Below are positions 1 to 7,910 of a DNA stretch of 64,000 nucleotides, one piece after another. The notes beneath the pieces are model-generated. The model was given only the letters and a program-made list of their open reading frames with translations. It was not told where the DNA came from and ran no database searches. Made by a program: the position numbers and the translations under genes. Each line of letters starts with the position of its first letter. Within the stretch, counting starts at the first letter, position 1. Origin of the DNA: Chloroflexota bacterium (GTDB lineage Bacteria; Chloroflexota; UBA6077; SHYK01). Location: NCBI GenBank assembly GCA_035652535.1, contig DASRDP010000121.1:1-64000 (forward strand). Direction: 5' to 3'.

Positions 1-684
1 CGGTCGCGGAGGGCTCGTCGGCGTTGCGGATGGCGCTTCAGCCGAGCCAGGCAGCGCCGCGGCCGTCGTGGGGCGCGAAGCTTGCTCTTCAAAGGGCAGG
101 GTCGGCTGAGCCCGCGGCGTGCCGGCGATTGGCACCGCAAGACCAGTGCTGCTCGCCGTCGGCCGCGGACGAACCGCTGTGGCATCCAGGAGACGCGCCA
201 CCGCCACCGGCGTCCCCGTGGTGCTTTGCGGGGCTCGGTGCGCCTGCTGGAGATCGGTGGCCCGTCCAGCGATCTCGTCCGTCGTCGCGAACACGGGCGA
301 CCGGTCTTCAGTATCCCGCAGAGCGTTGTCGATGGCGCGCTGGTCGCTCGCCGCCTCGGACAACACCTCCGGGCGGACGGGCCCGAGGCGATGGGAGACG
401 CTGATGAAGCTGACGCGCGGCGCGCCGGACTCCTCGTCCGGCGCGATCACGGCGTAATCCGTGGTGCGTCCCGCGTCCGGCGAGTAGTCGGCGAAGAACT
501 CGCGATTCAGGAACGTCCCGCTGTAGCGTGTGGGCGTGGCGAACGCGATCGCCCCGCGATAGCTCACGATCAGCACGATGGCGAGGGACGTTCCGACGAG
601 GGTGACGAGCGCGAGGTAGAGGACCGGTGCAAAGGCCGCCTCGCTTCGACGCCCATGATCGTCGGCATCATCCGGCCGGACCAC
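1..684 (-). CDS. membrane-anchored extracytoplasmic protein, unknown function (3' end cut by window edge)
   Basis: The reading frame is open from a GTG at 684 to base 1 (228 codons) and continues off the window. An in-frame TGA lies two codons before the GTG and a purine-rich stretch (AGGGGGAG) lies upstream, which supports this start. After a short charged N terminus (VRPDDADDHGRRSEAAF) there is one strong hydrophobic segment (VLYLALVTLVGTSLAIVLIV, about residues 20-40), then a polar domain containing SGTFLNREFFADYSP. The visible end is Pro/Thr/Ala-rich and looks like a wall-spanning or linker region. The topology suggests a single-pass protein with its bulk outside. It lies 172 bases downstream of the sensor cyclase on the same strand and may be its partner. 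I do not recognise the family; the existence of the gene is reasonably sure, its function is not. Confidence 0.6.
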   Translation of the reverse strand, partial: MVRPDDADDHGRRSEAAFAPVLYLALVTLVGTSLAIVLIVSYRGAIAFATPTRYSGTFLNREFFADYSPDAGRTTDYAVIAPDEESGAPRVSFISVSHRLGPVRPEVLSEAASDQRAIDNALRDTEDRSPVFATTDEIAGRATDLQQAHRAPQSTTGTPVAVARLLDATAVRPRPTASSTGLAVPIAGTPRAQPTLPFEEQASRPTTAAALPGSAEAPSATPTSPPRP

Positions 685-856
685 CCCTCAGACTCCCCCT
701 GGCTCATCCGGGCGACCGGCGGTGGCGGCCTGACCGAGCCCGCACCAGGGATCTTCGAGGGCTTGGACCATGCTCAGCGGCATCCATGCATGGCGCCGGG
801 GATACGCCTCTTGGCGAGGGCGCCGGGCGCGGCACCCCATAAGCCTTCGCAGCACG

Positions 857-2770
857 CTACGCGCGGGGCGCTGCCGCGCCACCCTGTTCCTTTAGGAGGC
901 CGTCATAGGCGCGCCGACGCGCAGGCGGCACGGCATTCATTCGCCCGAGAATCGGATACACGAGCGTGTCGCGGGTTCGTCCGCGCAGTCGTATGCTCCA
1001 AGGACGGCCAACCTCCACGACGTCGCTCGCCTGCTTATACGTTTCCTCGCTGATCAGCAGATCCCATCCGACTTCCTTGCACAGCTCCTCGATGCGCTGA
1101 GCGGTATTAACCGCGTCGGAGATGATGGTGTACTCCATCCGGTCCGTTGAGCCGATGTTGCCGACGACTGCCGTCCCCGTGTTGCCGCCTATTCCCATTC
1201 GGATCGGCGGCGCGCCCTCCCGGACGAGGGCCTGGTTGAACGCCTCACACGTCTCGACCATCTCCACCATCGCGAGGACGGCCTTGCGGGCGTGATCCGG
1301 ATACCACTCCGTGGCGCCAAACTTCGCGAGGATGGAGTCGCCCATGTACTTGTCGACTTCGCCGTCATACTTGGTGATCGCGGCGACCATGGCTTCGAAG
1401 TACCGATTGAGAAAGTCGACGAGCGCTTCGGGCTCCATTTTCTCGGAGAGCGGCGTGAAGTCCCGAATATCGCTCTTGAACACGGTGATCTCCCGGCTTA
1501 CCCCACCCATGCTCAGCTCGCCGGCCTGGATCAACCGATAGACTTTGGGGCTCATGTAGCGTTCGATCGCTGCCCGCGACCGCTCTCGCTCGCGAAGCCC
1601 GCCACGCATCTCGTTGAATGCCTCGGTGAGGATCCCGTGCTCGTCCTCCGTTCGTACGGGAACTTCGAAGTCGAGGTCATTGCGGCGGACGCGGTCGGTC
1701 GCCTCCACGAGGGCATACACCGGCTGGGTGATGCGCCGGGCCAGGGCGATGCCGATGGCGAGAACGAGGACCAGGACGCCGGCGAAGAGGACGATCATCG
1801 CGACGCGGGCCTGAGCGCCACGCTCCTCGATGATGTTGATCACGTTCCCCGTCCCGACGACGAAGTTGGGCTCGCGCCGAATCGCCAGGGCTCCGAGGGC
1901 TTCGACGTACAGAACGTCGCCCACCCGGGAGCGCCGCACGACGACGTCGTTGCCGCGAAGGGCCGCTGCGCGCTGGTCGCTGGGCAGCGTCAGCGCCTCC
2001 GCCAGGGTCGAAGCCGAAGCCCGAATGGTGCTCACCATCGGCGAGCCGTCGACGTCGTAGATGGTGATGCCCCTGGAGCCGGCTTCCTGGCTCAGTCGAC
2101 TGGCGACCTCATCGATGGGCACGCTCACCGCGATCGCGCCCACGAGGTCGTCATCCAGGCGCACTGGCGCCGCGGATACGAACATCCGCCCCCACGGGGT
2201 CGCGACGATGCCCGCGTACTTGTCTCCCAGCTGGTCGGATGCGCCGCGCAGCACATATTGGATCGGCGCCGACTGCCCAGCGCTGGGGTCGACGCGCGCC
2301 GACGCGTCCGGACCGAGGCTGGTGGCGCGCAGAGAGAGGAGCTGCGCGCCGTCCGCGCCAAACACGTCCACGTAGGCGATTCGGTCGTTCGCGGCGATCG
2401 GCGCGATCAGTCGCTGGAGCGCCGCCGTATCGTTGTCCGCCAGCGCGCGGTCGACACCCTCGGTGAAGGCCATATGCCGTAGCGACGTCAGGTTGCGGTC
2501 TTCGAGCAGCACCATCGCTTCGTTGGCCGACCGCCCCGCCGCTGCCAGCTCCTCCCGGTACTTCTCCTCCAGCGAGCTGTCCAGCATGTCGATGGTGATG
2601 CGCGTGGCCAGGAGGGCCACGAGGACGAGGAGAACGAGATAGGGGAGGATGATCTTGCCCGCGATCCGGCGGGTGAACAGGCTACGCGCGGCAACGAGGA
2701 CATTTGCGCCGCGCCCAAATGGCGGGGCGGAGGCGGCAGGTGACGCGGGGGTGGACTCGGCTTCGATCAT
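857..2770 (-). CDS. membrane sensor adenylate/guanylate cyclase (extracellular sensor-HAMP-class III cyclase)
   Basis: This 637-residue protein makes cyclic nucleotide in response to an external signal. The ATG at 2770 (MIEAESTPAS) directly precedes the first membrane segment; a longer upstream extension has no membrane or domain features. Order: transmembrane helix about 39-58 (ILPYLVLLVLVALLATRI), a roughly 280-residue extracellular CACHE-like sensor, a second helix near 345 (VLFAGVLVLVLAIGIALARR), HAMP, then a class III cyclase domain. Both metal-binding aspartates are visible (D434 in KSDIRDFT, D478 in DKYMGDSIL), as is the Lys-Asp pair linked with adenine choice (K474; D in ISDAVNTAQR) and the Asn/Arg transition-state residues of that motif. 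The domain therefore looks active and ATP-specific. It follows the ABC permease by 53 bases, so it is probably cotranscribed with the sugar importer. Ligand and effector are unknown. Confidence 0.9.
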   Translation of the reverse strand: MIEAESTPASPAASAPPFGRGANVLVAARSLFTRRIAGKIILPYLVLLVLVALLATRITIDMLDSSLEEKYREELAAAGRSANEAMVLLEDRNLTSLRHMAFTEGVDRALADNDTAALQRLIAPIAANDRIAYVDVFGADGAQLLSLRATSLGPDASARVDPSAGQSAPIQYVLRGASDQLGDKYAGIVATPWGRMFVSAAPVRLDDDLVGAIAVSVPIDEVASRLSQEAGSRGITIYDVDGSPMVSTIRASASTLAEALTLPSDQRAAALRGNDVVVRRSRVGDVLYVEALGALAIRREPNFVVGTGNVINIIEERGAQARVAMIVLFAGVLVLVLAIGIALARRITQPVYALVEATDRVRRNDLDFEVPVRTEDEHGILTEAFNEMRGGLRERERSRAAIERYMSPKVYRLIQAGELSMGGVSREITVFKSDIRDFTPLSEKMEPEALVDFLNRYFEAMVAAITKYDGEVDKYMGDSILAKFGATEWYPDHARKAVLAMVEMVETCEAFNQALVREGAPPIRMGIGGNTGTAVVGNIGSTDRMEYTIISDAVNTAQRIEELCKEVGWDLLISEETYKQASDVVEVGRPWSIRLRGRTRDTLVYPILGRMNAVPPARRRAYDGLLKEQGGAAAPRA

Positions 2771-2823
2771 GCTCGCCTGGCTCGATCGGAGGGTTCTCGG
2801 CCGCGGGATTCTATCCCACAACG

Positions 2824-3714
2824 CTACCCTTTGATCGATCCGGCGATGATTCCGCGGACGACAAAGCGTTGCAGACTGAAAAACACCGCGAGCGGAACAG
2901 ACATGGAGACGAAAGCAGCGGCGGTGAGAAGCTGCCAATTCTGTCCGAGCGAGTTCACCAGATTGCTCACCGTCACCGTCATCGGCGCGACGTCCGGCGA
3001 GCCTCCGAGAAACACGAGCGCAACCAGCAGGTCGTTCCAGACCCAGAGGAACTGAAAGATCGCCAGCGACGCGATGGCCGGACCGGACACCGGTAGCACG
3101 AGACCAAAGAATACGCGGGGCGGCGACGCGCCGTCGACCTCCGCGGCCTCGAGCATCTCGCGCGGAAGCGCCGCGAAGAAGTTCCGCAGTAGGTACACGG
3201 CGAGGGGCATTCCGAACCCCGTGTGGGCGAGCCAGACGGCGAGGAACGTCCCGTTAAGACCGAACAGCGTGAAGAGCTGAAGCACCGGGATCAGCGTGAC
3301 CTGGATCGGGACGACCAGCAGGCCGACCACCGCGAGCGACAGGATGGTTCGCCCGGGGAACTCCATCCAGGCGAAGGCGTAGGCCGCGAACGCGGCGAGC
3401 ACGATCGGGATGACGGTGGCCGGCAGGCTGATGACCACGCTGTTCGCGAAGCTTTGGGCCATATTGTTCGCCGAGAGCACCCGCTGGTAGTTCGCCAGGG
3501 TGAACGCGAAGGGCGGCGTGAAGGCGGTCCACCAGCCGCTCGCGGCCACGAGGGCGGGCGGGCGGAGCGAGCTGACGAAGAGGGCGACCGTGGGTAGCAT
3601 CCACACGACGGCTATGCCGACGACCGCGAGATGCACGAGAAGGCGCATCGCCCACCGACGCGCCGCAGCGGAAGCCGAGCCACCAGGTCCCGCCCACGCC
3701 GCTAACGTGATCAC
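2824..3714 (-). CDS. carbohydrate ABC transporter permease, MalG type
   Basis: Inner-membrane permease subunit (296 residues) of a carbohydrate ABC importer. About six hydrophobic segments are visible, with the MalG-type N terminus (LLVHLAVVGIAVVWMLPTVALF). The cytoplasmic EAA loop, which docks on the ATPase, is present as EMLEAAEVDGASPPRVFFG. Its start overlaps the stop of the upstream permease by four bases (3711-3714), a sign of translational coupling in the order receptor, MalF-type, MalG-type. No ATPase gene follows; a sensor cyclase does. The substrate cannot be read from the sequence. The gene looks intact and full length for the family. Confidence 0.93.
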   Translation of the reverse strand: MITLAAWAGPGGSASAAARRWAMRLLVHLAVVGIAVVWMLPTVALFVSSLRPPALVAASGWWTAFTPPFAFTLANYQRVLSANNMAQSFANSVVISLPATVIPIVLAAFAAYAFAWMEFPGRTILSLAVVGLLVVPIQVTLIPVLQLFTLFGLNGTFLAVWLAHTGFGMPLAVYLLRNFFAALPREMLEAAEVDGASPPRVFFGLVLPVSGPAIASLAIFQFLWVWNDLLVALVFLGGSPDVAPMTVTVSNLVNSLGQNWQLLTAAAFVSMSVPLAVFFSLQRFVVRGIIAGSIKG

Positions 3715-4685
3715 CTTGCCCCCTGCTGGCGAAAACGCCGGAGATTGAGCGCGATGGCCGGGACGACGGCCAGCAGGAGGACCACGGCGAGCGCGCTCGC
3801 GTGCCCGAAGTCCCGGACCGTGAACATCTCCTTGTACATCCGATTCGCGATGACCTCGGTCTCGTAGTTCCCATTCGTCATCACGTAGACGATGTCGAAG
3901 GCTTTGAGCGCGAAGATCACCATCGTGGTCGCCACGACCGCGATGGTGTCGCCGAGCATGGGGATCACGACAAAACGAACGGCCTGCAGCTCCGTCGCGC
4001 CGTCGACGCGCGCCGCCTCACGAATCTCTGAGGGAACACCCTTCAGCGCGGCGGAGAGGACCACCATGCAGAATCCAGTCCAGACCCACGCCGCCGCGAC
4101 AATGAGGGCCAGATTGTTCCAGGGCGGGTTGTCGATCAGCCAGGCATGTGGGTCGAATCCAGGCGCCACGAACATCAGGAAGGCGTTCAGCGTGCCGGTC
4201 TGCGGCAGCGGTGGCGGACGGAACTCGTACATCAACCGCCAGATGACGCCCGCCGCGACGAAGGAGATCGCCATCGGCAGAAACACGACCGCCTGCGCCA
4301 CCCGCTCGTACCGCACTTGGTCGGTGAGGAGCGCGATGGTCAACCCCAGGAGGACCACCGCGGTCGGGAAGACGACGATCCACAGGAGGTTGTTTCGGAG
4401 GGCGACCTGCACGCTCGGATCGCCCAGCACGGACGCGTAGTGGGCGAGCCCAATCCACGCGCCGGTCGATGGATTGCGCACGGACAGCAGGACCGTATTG
4501 ACGGTGGGAAGAACGAGAAATGCCACGACCGACGCGAGGGCGGGCGCCAGCCACAGCCATGGGCGCGCCGCGCGCCGGCCGTTTTGCGGCAGGAGGCCCA
4601 GAATGCGCTCGCCAACCGTGACGTAGACGACGCCCGAGGTGACGACTGCCGCCACGGCGGCAATGGCGACGACAAGTCGATCCAT
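3711..4685 (-). CDS. carbohydrate ABC transporter permease, MalF/UgpA type
   Basis: First membrane subunit (324 residues) of the importer. A hydrophobic N-terminal helix (LVVAIAAVAAVVTSGVVYVTV) precedes the usual six-helix core. The EAA loop reads EIREAARVDGATELQAVRF, the classic form for the sugar family (CUT1). The ATG at 4685 lies 40 bases after the receptor gene and the stop overlaps the next permease start. Together with the receptor and the MalG-type permease it forms a three-gene uptake unit that must borrow an ATPase encoded elsewhere, as is common for CUT1 systems that share a MsmX/UgpC-type ATPase. Polar residues within the core are consistent with sugar or polyol uptake, but the substrate is unknown. 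Confidence 0.93.
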   Translation of the reverse strand: MDRLVVAIAAVAAVVTSGVVYVTVGERILGLLPQNGRRAARPWLWLAPALASVVAFLVLPTVNTVLLSVRNPSTGAWIGLAHYASVLGDPSVQVALRNNLLWIVVFPTAVVLLGLTIALLTDQVRYERVAQAVVFLPMAISFVAAGVIWRLMYEFRPPPLPQTGTLNAFLMFVAPGFDPHAWLIDNPPWNNLALIVAAAWVWTGFCMVVLSAALKGVPSEIREAARVDGATELQAVRFVVIPMLGDTIAVVATTMVIFALKAFDIVYVMTNGNYETEVIANRMYKEMFTVRDFGHASALAVVLLLAVVPAIALNLRRFRQQGAR

Positions 4686-4725
4686 CGCTCCTCAGATGCT
4701 CCGGAGGCGCTGGCGCGTTCGTGAT

Positions 4726-6048
4726 TTACGTGGCGTAGGCGCTGGTCCGAACCGAGTCGAGCGTCGAGAGGATGGAATCAAGCGAGTCTGGATTGTTGAC
4801 GTAGTCGAGGATGGCCTTCCAGAAGGCCGTGTTCATCGCGTCCGGCATGAGGTCAGAGGCATCGAAGCGCACGGTCCGCGCACCGGTCAGGAGCTGTGCC
4901 GAGCGGGTGGACAAGGGGTCCGGATAGTCGGTCAGGGGAACCTGTCGGTTCGGGGAGATCGCGCCGCCGCGCTTGACCCAGATGGCCTGCGCCTGTGGGG
5001 TGCTCAGATATTTGACGAGCGCGCGGGCCTGCGGCGTGTCTTTGAACATGCCGAACAGGTCACCGGCGGCCTCGACGGCTCCGGCATACTGCGAATCGAT
5101 GTCCGGGAAAGGGAAGAAGTCGAAATCGTCGACGGGGTTGAGCCCTGGGTTGGCCTGAAGGAAGAAGCTGGTGATGAAGCTGGCCTGGTGGTGGAGATAG
5201 CACCGCGGGGGATCGCCGAACATCGGGGTGCCCGCGTCGCCGAAGTTCGTCGCCAGCATCCCCTGGCGCCCGCCAAAGACCATCCGGGGATCGGCGACGA
5301 TCTGGCCCCACGATTGCCAAGCGCGTTTGATCTCCGGCGAGCTCCAGGCGAGCCTGCCCTGATACCACTGGTCGTACACGTCCGGTCCTGCCTGGCGAAG
5401 CACGATGTCCTCGAGCCAGTCGGTGCCCGGCCACCCGCTGGACGCGCCACCCTCCAACCCGATGCACCACGGAGTGACACCGGAGTCCGCGATGCGGCGG
5501 GAGAGCGCCATCAGCTCGTCCCATGAGGCCGGCTTTTGGTAGCCGGCCCGGGCGAAAGACTTCGGGTCGTACCAGATGAGCCCTTTCGCCGCGGCCTTGA
5601 TGAAGATCCCGACCTGCTTACCGTTCACCTGCCCGAGCCGCAGCCACTCGTCCGAATACTGATCCCGCATCGCCGACATGTCGAGGACGCCGGCGAGATC
5701 CACCAGGTGGCCGCCCCGTGCCAGCTCCGCCATCTGCCCGGGCCCCGGGAGACCCGCGACATCCGGGGGGTTCCCGCCCTGGACGCGGGTCGTGAGCACG
5801 GCGTTCAGATCGCGCGTCGACTCGTATTGGACGTGAACGCCGGTCTGATCTTCGAAGGGTTTGACCATGGCGAGAAAGCTGTCCTGCTCGTCCCCGCCCC
5901 AGGTTGCCAGGACGTCGACCGAGCCGCCAAGCTTTCCCGAGGATTCGGCGCCCGGCCGCTGCGCAGCCTGCGGCGTGCAGCCCGCGACAAGCGCCAGGGC
6001 GATTGAAGCTACGACGAATCGGGCACGCCGTGCCAGCCAGATGCTCAT
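4726..6048 (-). CDS. carbohydrate ABC transporter substrate-binding lipoprotein
   Basis: Extracellular receptor (440 residues) that captures the sugar and delivers it to the two permeases. The ATG at 6048 (MSIWLARRARFV) has a strong GGAGG upstream and is followed by a lipoprotein signal ending LALVAGC, so the mature protein is anchored through that cysteine. The extracellular-binding family 1 fold is visible: SVDVLATWGGDEQDSFLAMV at the N terminus, GLIWYDPKSFARAG, and aromatic-rich ligand segments (GGASSGWPGTDWLED). Length is normal for the family. It is the first gene of the minus-strand unit and is divergent from the TSUP transporter gene, with 276 bases between them. In-frame codons further upstream lack a signal peptide and were not used as the start. 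Confidence 0.93.
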   Translation of the reverse strand: MSIWLARRARFVVASIALALVAGCTPQAAQRPGAESSGKLGGSVDVLATWGGDEQDSFLAMVKPFEDQTGVHVQYESTRDLNAVLTTRVQGGNPPDVAGLPGPGQMAELARGGHLVDLAGVLDMSAMRDQYSDEWLRLGQVNGKQVGIFIKAAAKGLIWYDPKSFARAGYQKPASWDELMALSRRIADSGVTPWCIGLEGGASSGWPGTDWLEDIVLRQAGPDVYDQWYQGRLAWSSPEIKRAWQSWGQIVADPRMVFGGRQGMLATNFGDAGTPMFGDPPRCYLHHQASFITSFFLQANPGLNPVDDFDFFPFPDIDSQYAGAVEAAGDLFGMFKDTPQARALVKYLSTPQAQAIWVKRGGAISPNRQVPLTDYPDPLSTRSAQLLTGARTVRFDASDLMPDAMNTAFWKAILDYVNNPDSLDSILSTLDSVRTSAYAT

Positions 6049-6080
6049 GGCGCCTCCAGCCGCGGGAACGACCCCTCTCC

Positions 6081-6089
6081 AGATTAGCA
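6081..6089 (-). promoter_or_regulatory. possible extended -10 element for the sugar ABC operon
   Basis: On the minus strand this stretch reads TGCTAATCT, an extended -10 (TGn followed by TAATCT) 33 bases before the receptor ATG at 6048. No convincing -35 hexamer was found 16-18 bases further upstream, which is tolerated by extended -10 promoters. It is the best candidate in the 276-base divergent region, but it is a short motif and could be chance. Confidence 0.3.
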
Positions 6090-6324
6090 CAGCCGCGGGG
6101 CCAGAAACGCCGTCCTGCATCCGCTCCCCGCGCATTGGGCGGTCGACGCCAGGCGGGTGGGCCGATGCTTCTGGTAGGATGTTGACGGCGATCGCGCGCG
6201 GCCCCTCACCGCGGTGAGCCCCGGCCCGCGCCCCCATTCGCTTCGGATCGCCCCAGCCCGACGCCGACTCATGTCGTGCGGCGGCTTGCGCCCATCATCC
6301 CATCCAAGCGGTCGGAGTGCGTAC

Positions 6325-7098
6325 GTGGACCCTGTGCTGCCCTGGCTCATGCTCTTCGCCACGGCGATCTTCGGAGGCTCTCTCAACGCCGTCGCCGGCG
6401 GCGGGACGTTTTTGACCTTTCCGTCCCTGGTGTTCGCTGGCATCCTGCCCAAGACGGCGAACGTGACTAGCACCGTCGCCCTCTGGCCCGGCACATGGGC
6501 GAGCGTCGCCGCCTACCGGCGCGAGCTGGCGCATCACCGCCCGGCGCTCGTGGCGGTGCTGGCAAGCGCGAGCCTGCTGGGCGGCCTCAGTGGCTCGCTC
6601 CTCCTGCTGAGCACGCCGCAGATCACTTTCGTTCGCCTGGTCCCGTTTCTTCTGCTCATCGCGACGGTCCTCTTCGCGTGCGGGCGAAGTCTGACGAGCT
6701 GGCTGACACGGTGGACCCAGGTGAGCGACGCGACGTCGCGGCGATCACTCGTGGGGCTCTGGGTAGCTCAGTTCGTGATGGCGATCTACGGCGGCTATTT
6801 CGGCGGCGGGCTCGGGATTCTCATGCTCGCCGCGTTCGTGGCCATGGGGATCGACGACATCCAGGAAGCGAACGCGCTCAAAAGCCTGCTGACGGCGTGC
6901 ATCAACGGTGTCGCGGTCATCGTCTTCGTCTTGTCGGGCATCGTCGTGTGGCCGCACGCGCTGGTCATGCTCGGCGGAGCCGTCATCGGCGGGTATGGCG
7001 CTGCCTCCATCGCGCGCCGCATCGACCCCCGCTTCGTACGGGCGTTCGTCGTTGCGGTCGGGGCGACGATGACGCTGCTCTTCTTCTTCCGGGCGTAG
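6325..7098 (+). CDS. sulfite exporter TauE/SafE (TSUP) family membrane transporter
   Basis: Integral membrane protein of 257 residues with about eight hydrophobic segments, in the TSUP family whose members move sulfite, sulfoacetate or related organosulfur anions. The two family half-repeats are visible: AIFGGSLNAVAGGGTFLTFP near the N terminus and YGGYFGGGLGILMLAAF in the middle, both glycine-rich motifs of the pore. I chose the GTG at 6325 (VDPVLPWLM) because a GGAG at 6314-6317 sits seven bases before it; the in-frame upstream extension is polar and has no family match. The gene is alone, divergent from the sugar importer and convergent with a small lipoprotein gene, so context does not reveal the substrate. 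Confidence 0.88.
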   Translation: MDPVLPWLMLFATAIFGGSLNAVAGGGTFLTFPSLVFAGILPKTANVTSTVALWPGTWASVAAYRRELAHHRPALVAVLASASLLGGLSGSLLLLSTPQITFVRLVPFLLLIATVLFACGRSLTSWLTRWTQVSDATSRRSLVGLWVAQFVMAIYGGYFGGGLGILMLAAFVAMGIDDIQEANALKSLLTACINGVAVIVFVLSGIVVWPHALVMLGGAVIGGYGAASIARRIDPRFVRAFVVAVGATMTLLFFFRA

Positions 7099-7152
7099 CG
7101 CCGCGGCGCGTGCGTCCCGGACAGTCAGGGCACAATCGAGGGAGCTGACCCG

Positions 7153-7707
7153 CTAGGGTGCCGGCGTCGGCGTTGCGATGACCCCCTGGCCCTCGGGCAG
7201 CGGGGTCAGCTGGATCTGCAGAGACGGCATCGCGGCGGGCGTCGGATTGACCGCCACGCCGATCGAGGTCGATCCCGATCCCATCTGGTTGAGCTGCGTC
7301 ATCATGTCCTGGATCGCCGATAGGTCGACCATCTGGCTGATGGACGATAGGTCCGGCGTCGGGATCTCCGCGCCCGTCGGTGTCGCGGTGGCAGCCGCCT
7401 CCCCGGTCTGCGCGGCGGTCGCATTGGGAGCGTCGCCGGGGTCGGCGGATTGGCCCGATCCGGCCTCGTCGGGCGGCGTCGCGTCCTCGGCCAACTCCGC
7501 CAGCGCGACCATGGCGCGGGTCTGGATCTCCTGACCGATGGCAGACGCGTTTTGATCGCCGCGCGAAACGGACTGGACGGCGATGGAATCGACGGTGACC
7601 GGCTGCGGGCTGCAGGCGGCCGCCGAAGCCCCTAACAGCAGGACCGCGACAGCGCTGACGACTCCCGCATGAAGCTCGCTTGTGCGTCGGGAAAATCGGT
7701 TTGGCAT
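7153..7707 (-). CDS. small Pro/Thr/Ala-rich putative lipoprotein, unknown function
   Basis: 184-residue secreted protein of no recognised family. It has a basic N terminus (MPNRFSRRTSELH), a hydrophobic stretch (VVSAVAVLLLGASAAAC) and a cysteine that could be lipidated, although the -3 position of the lipobox is Ala rather than the preferred Leu. The rest is low in aromatic residues, rich in Ala, Thr, Pro and Ser, with short ATPTPAP-like ends typical of surface linkers. A small amphipathic block (ISQMVDLSAIQDMMTQLNQM) is the only compact-looking part. It is convergent with the TSUP gene and divergent from the glycosyltransferase gene. The signal peptide and codon bias make it likely real. Confidence 0.6.
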   Translation of the reverse strand: MPNRFSRRTSELHAGVVSAVAVLLLGASAAACSPQPVTVDSIAVQSVSRGDQNASAIGQEIQTRAMVALAELAEDATPPDEAGSGQSADPGDAPNATAAQTGEAAATATPTGAEIPTPDLSSISQMVDLSAIQDMMTQLNQMGSGSTSIGVAVNPTPAAMPSLQIQLTPLPEGQGVIATPTPAP

Positions 7708-7910
7708 GTCCCCACTCGTGTACGGAAATTGGCGCTTCGATCAGTGTACCTGACTGGTCTGTCTCCGTCGCGGGCCCCGCTCATCTGTTGGACGGCCGGG
7801 CGGTGTGATCGCACGCACACCCCGGGCTCCAACAGCGCCGCGACGGAATCGCCTTCGCCTTCGGCCGGTCGACTCCGGACATCGCCGCCCACTCCTGCTA
7901 AAGTACGGGC

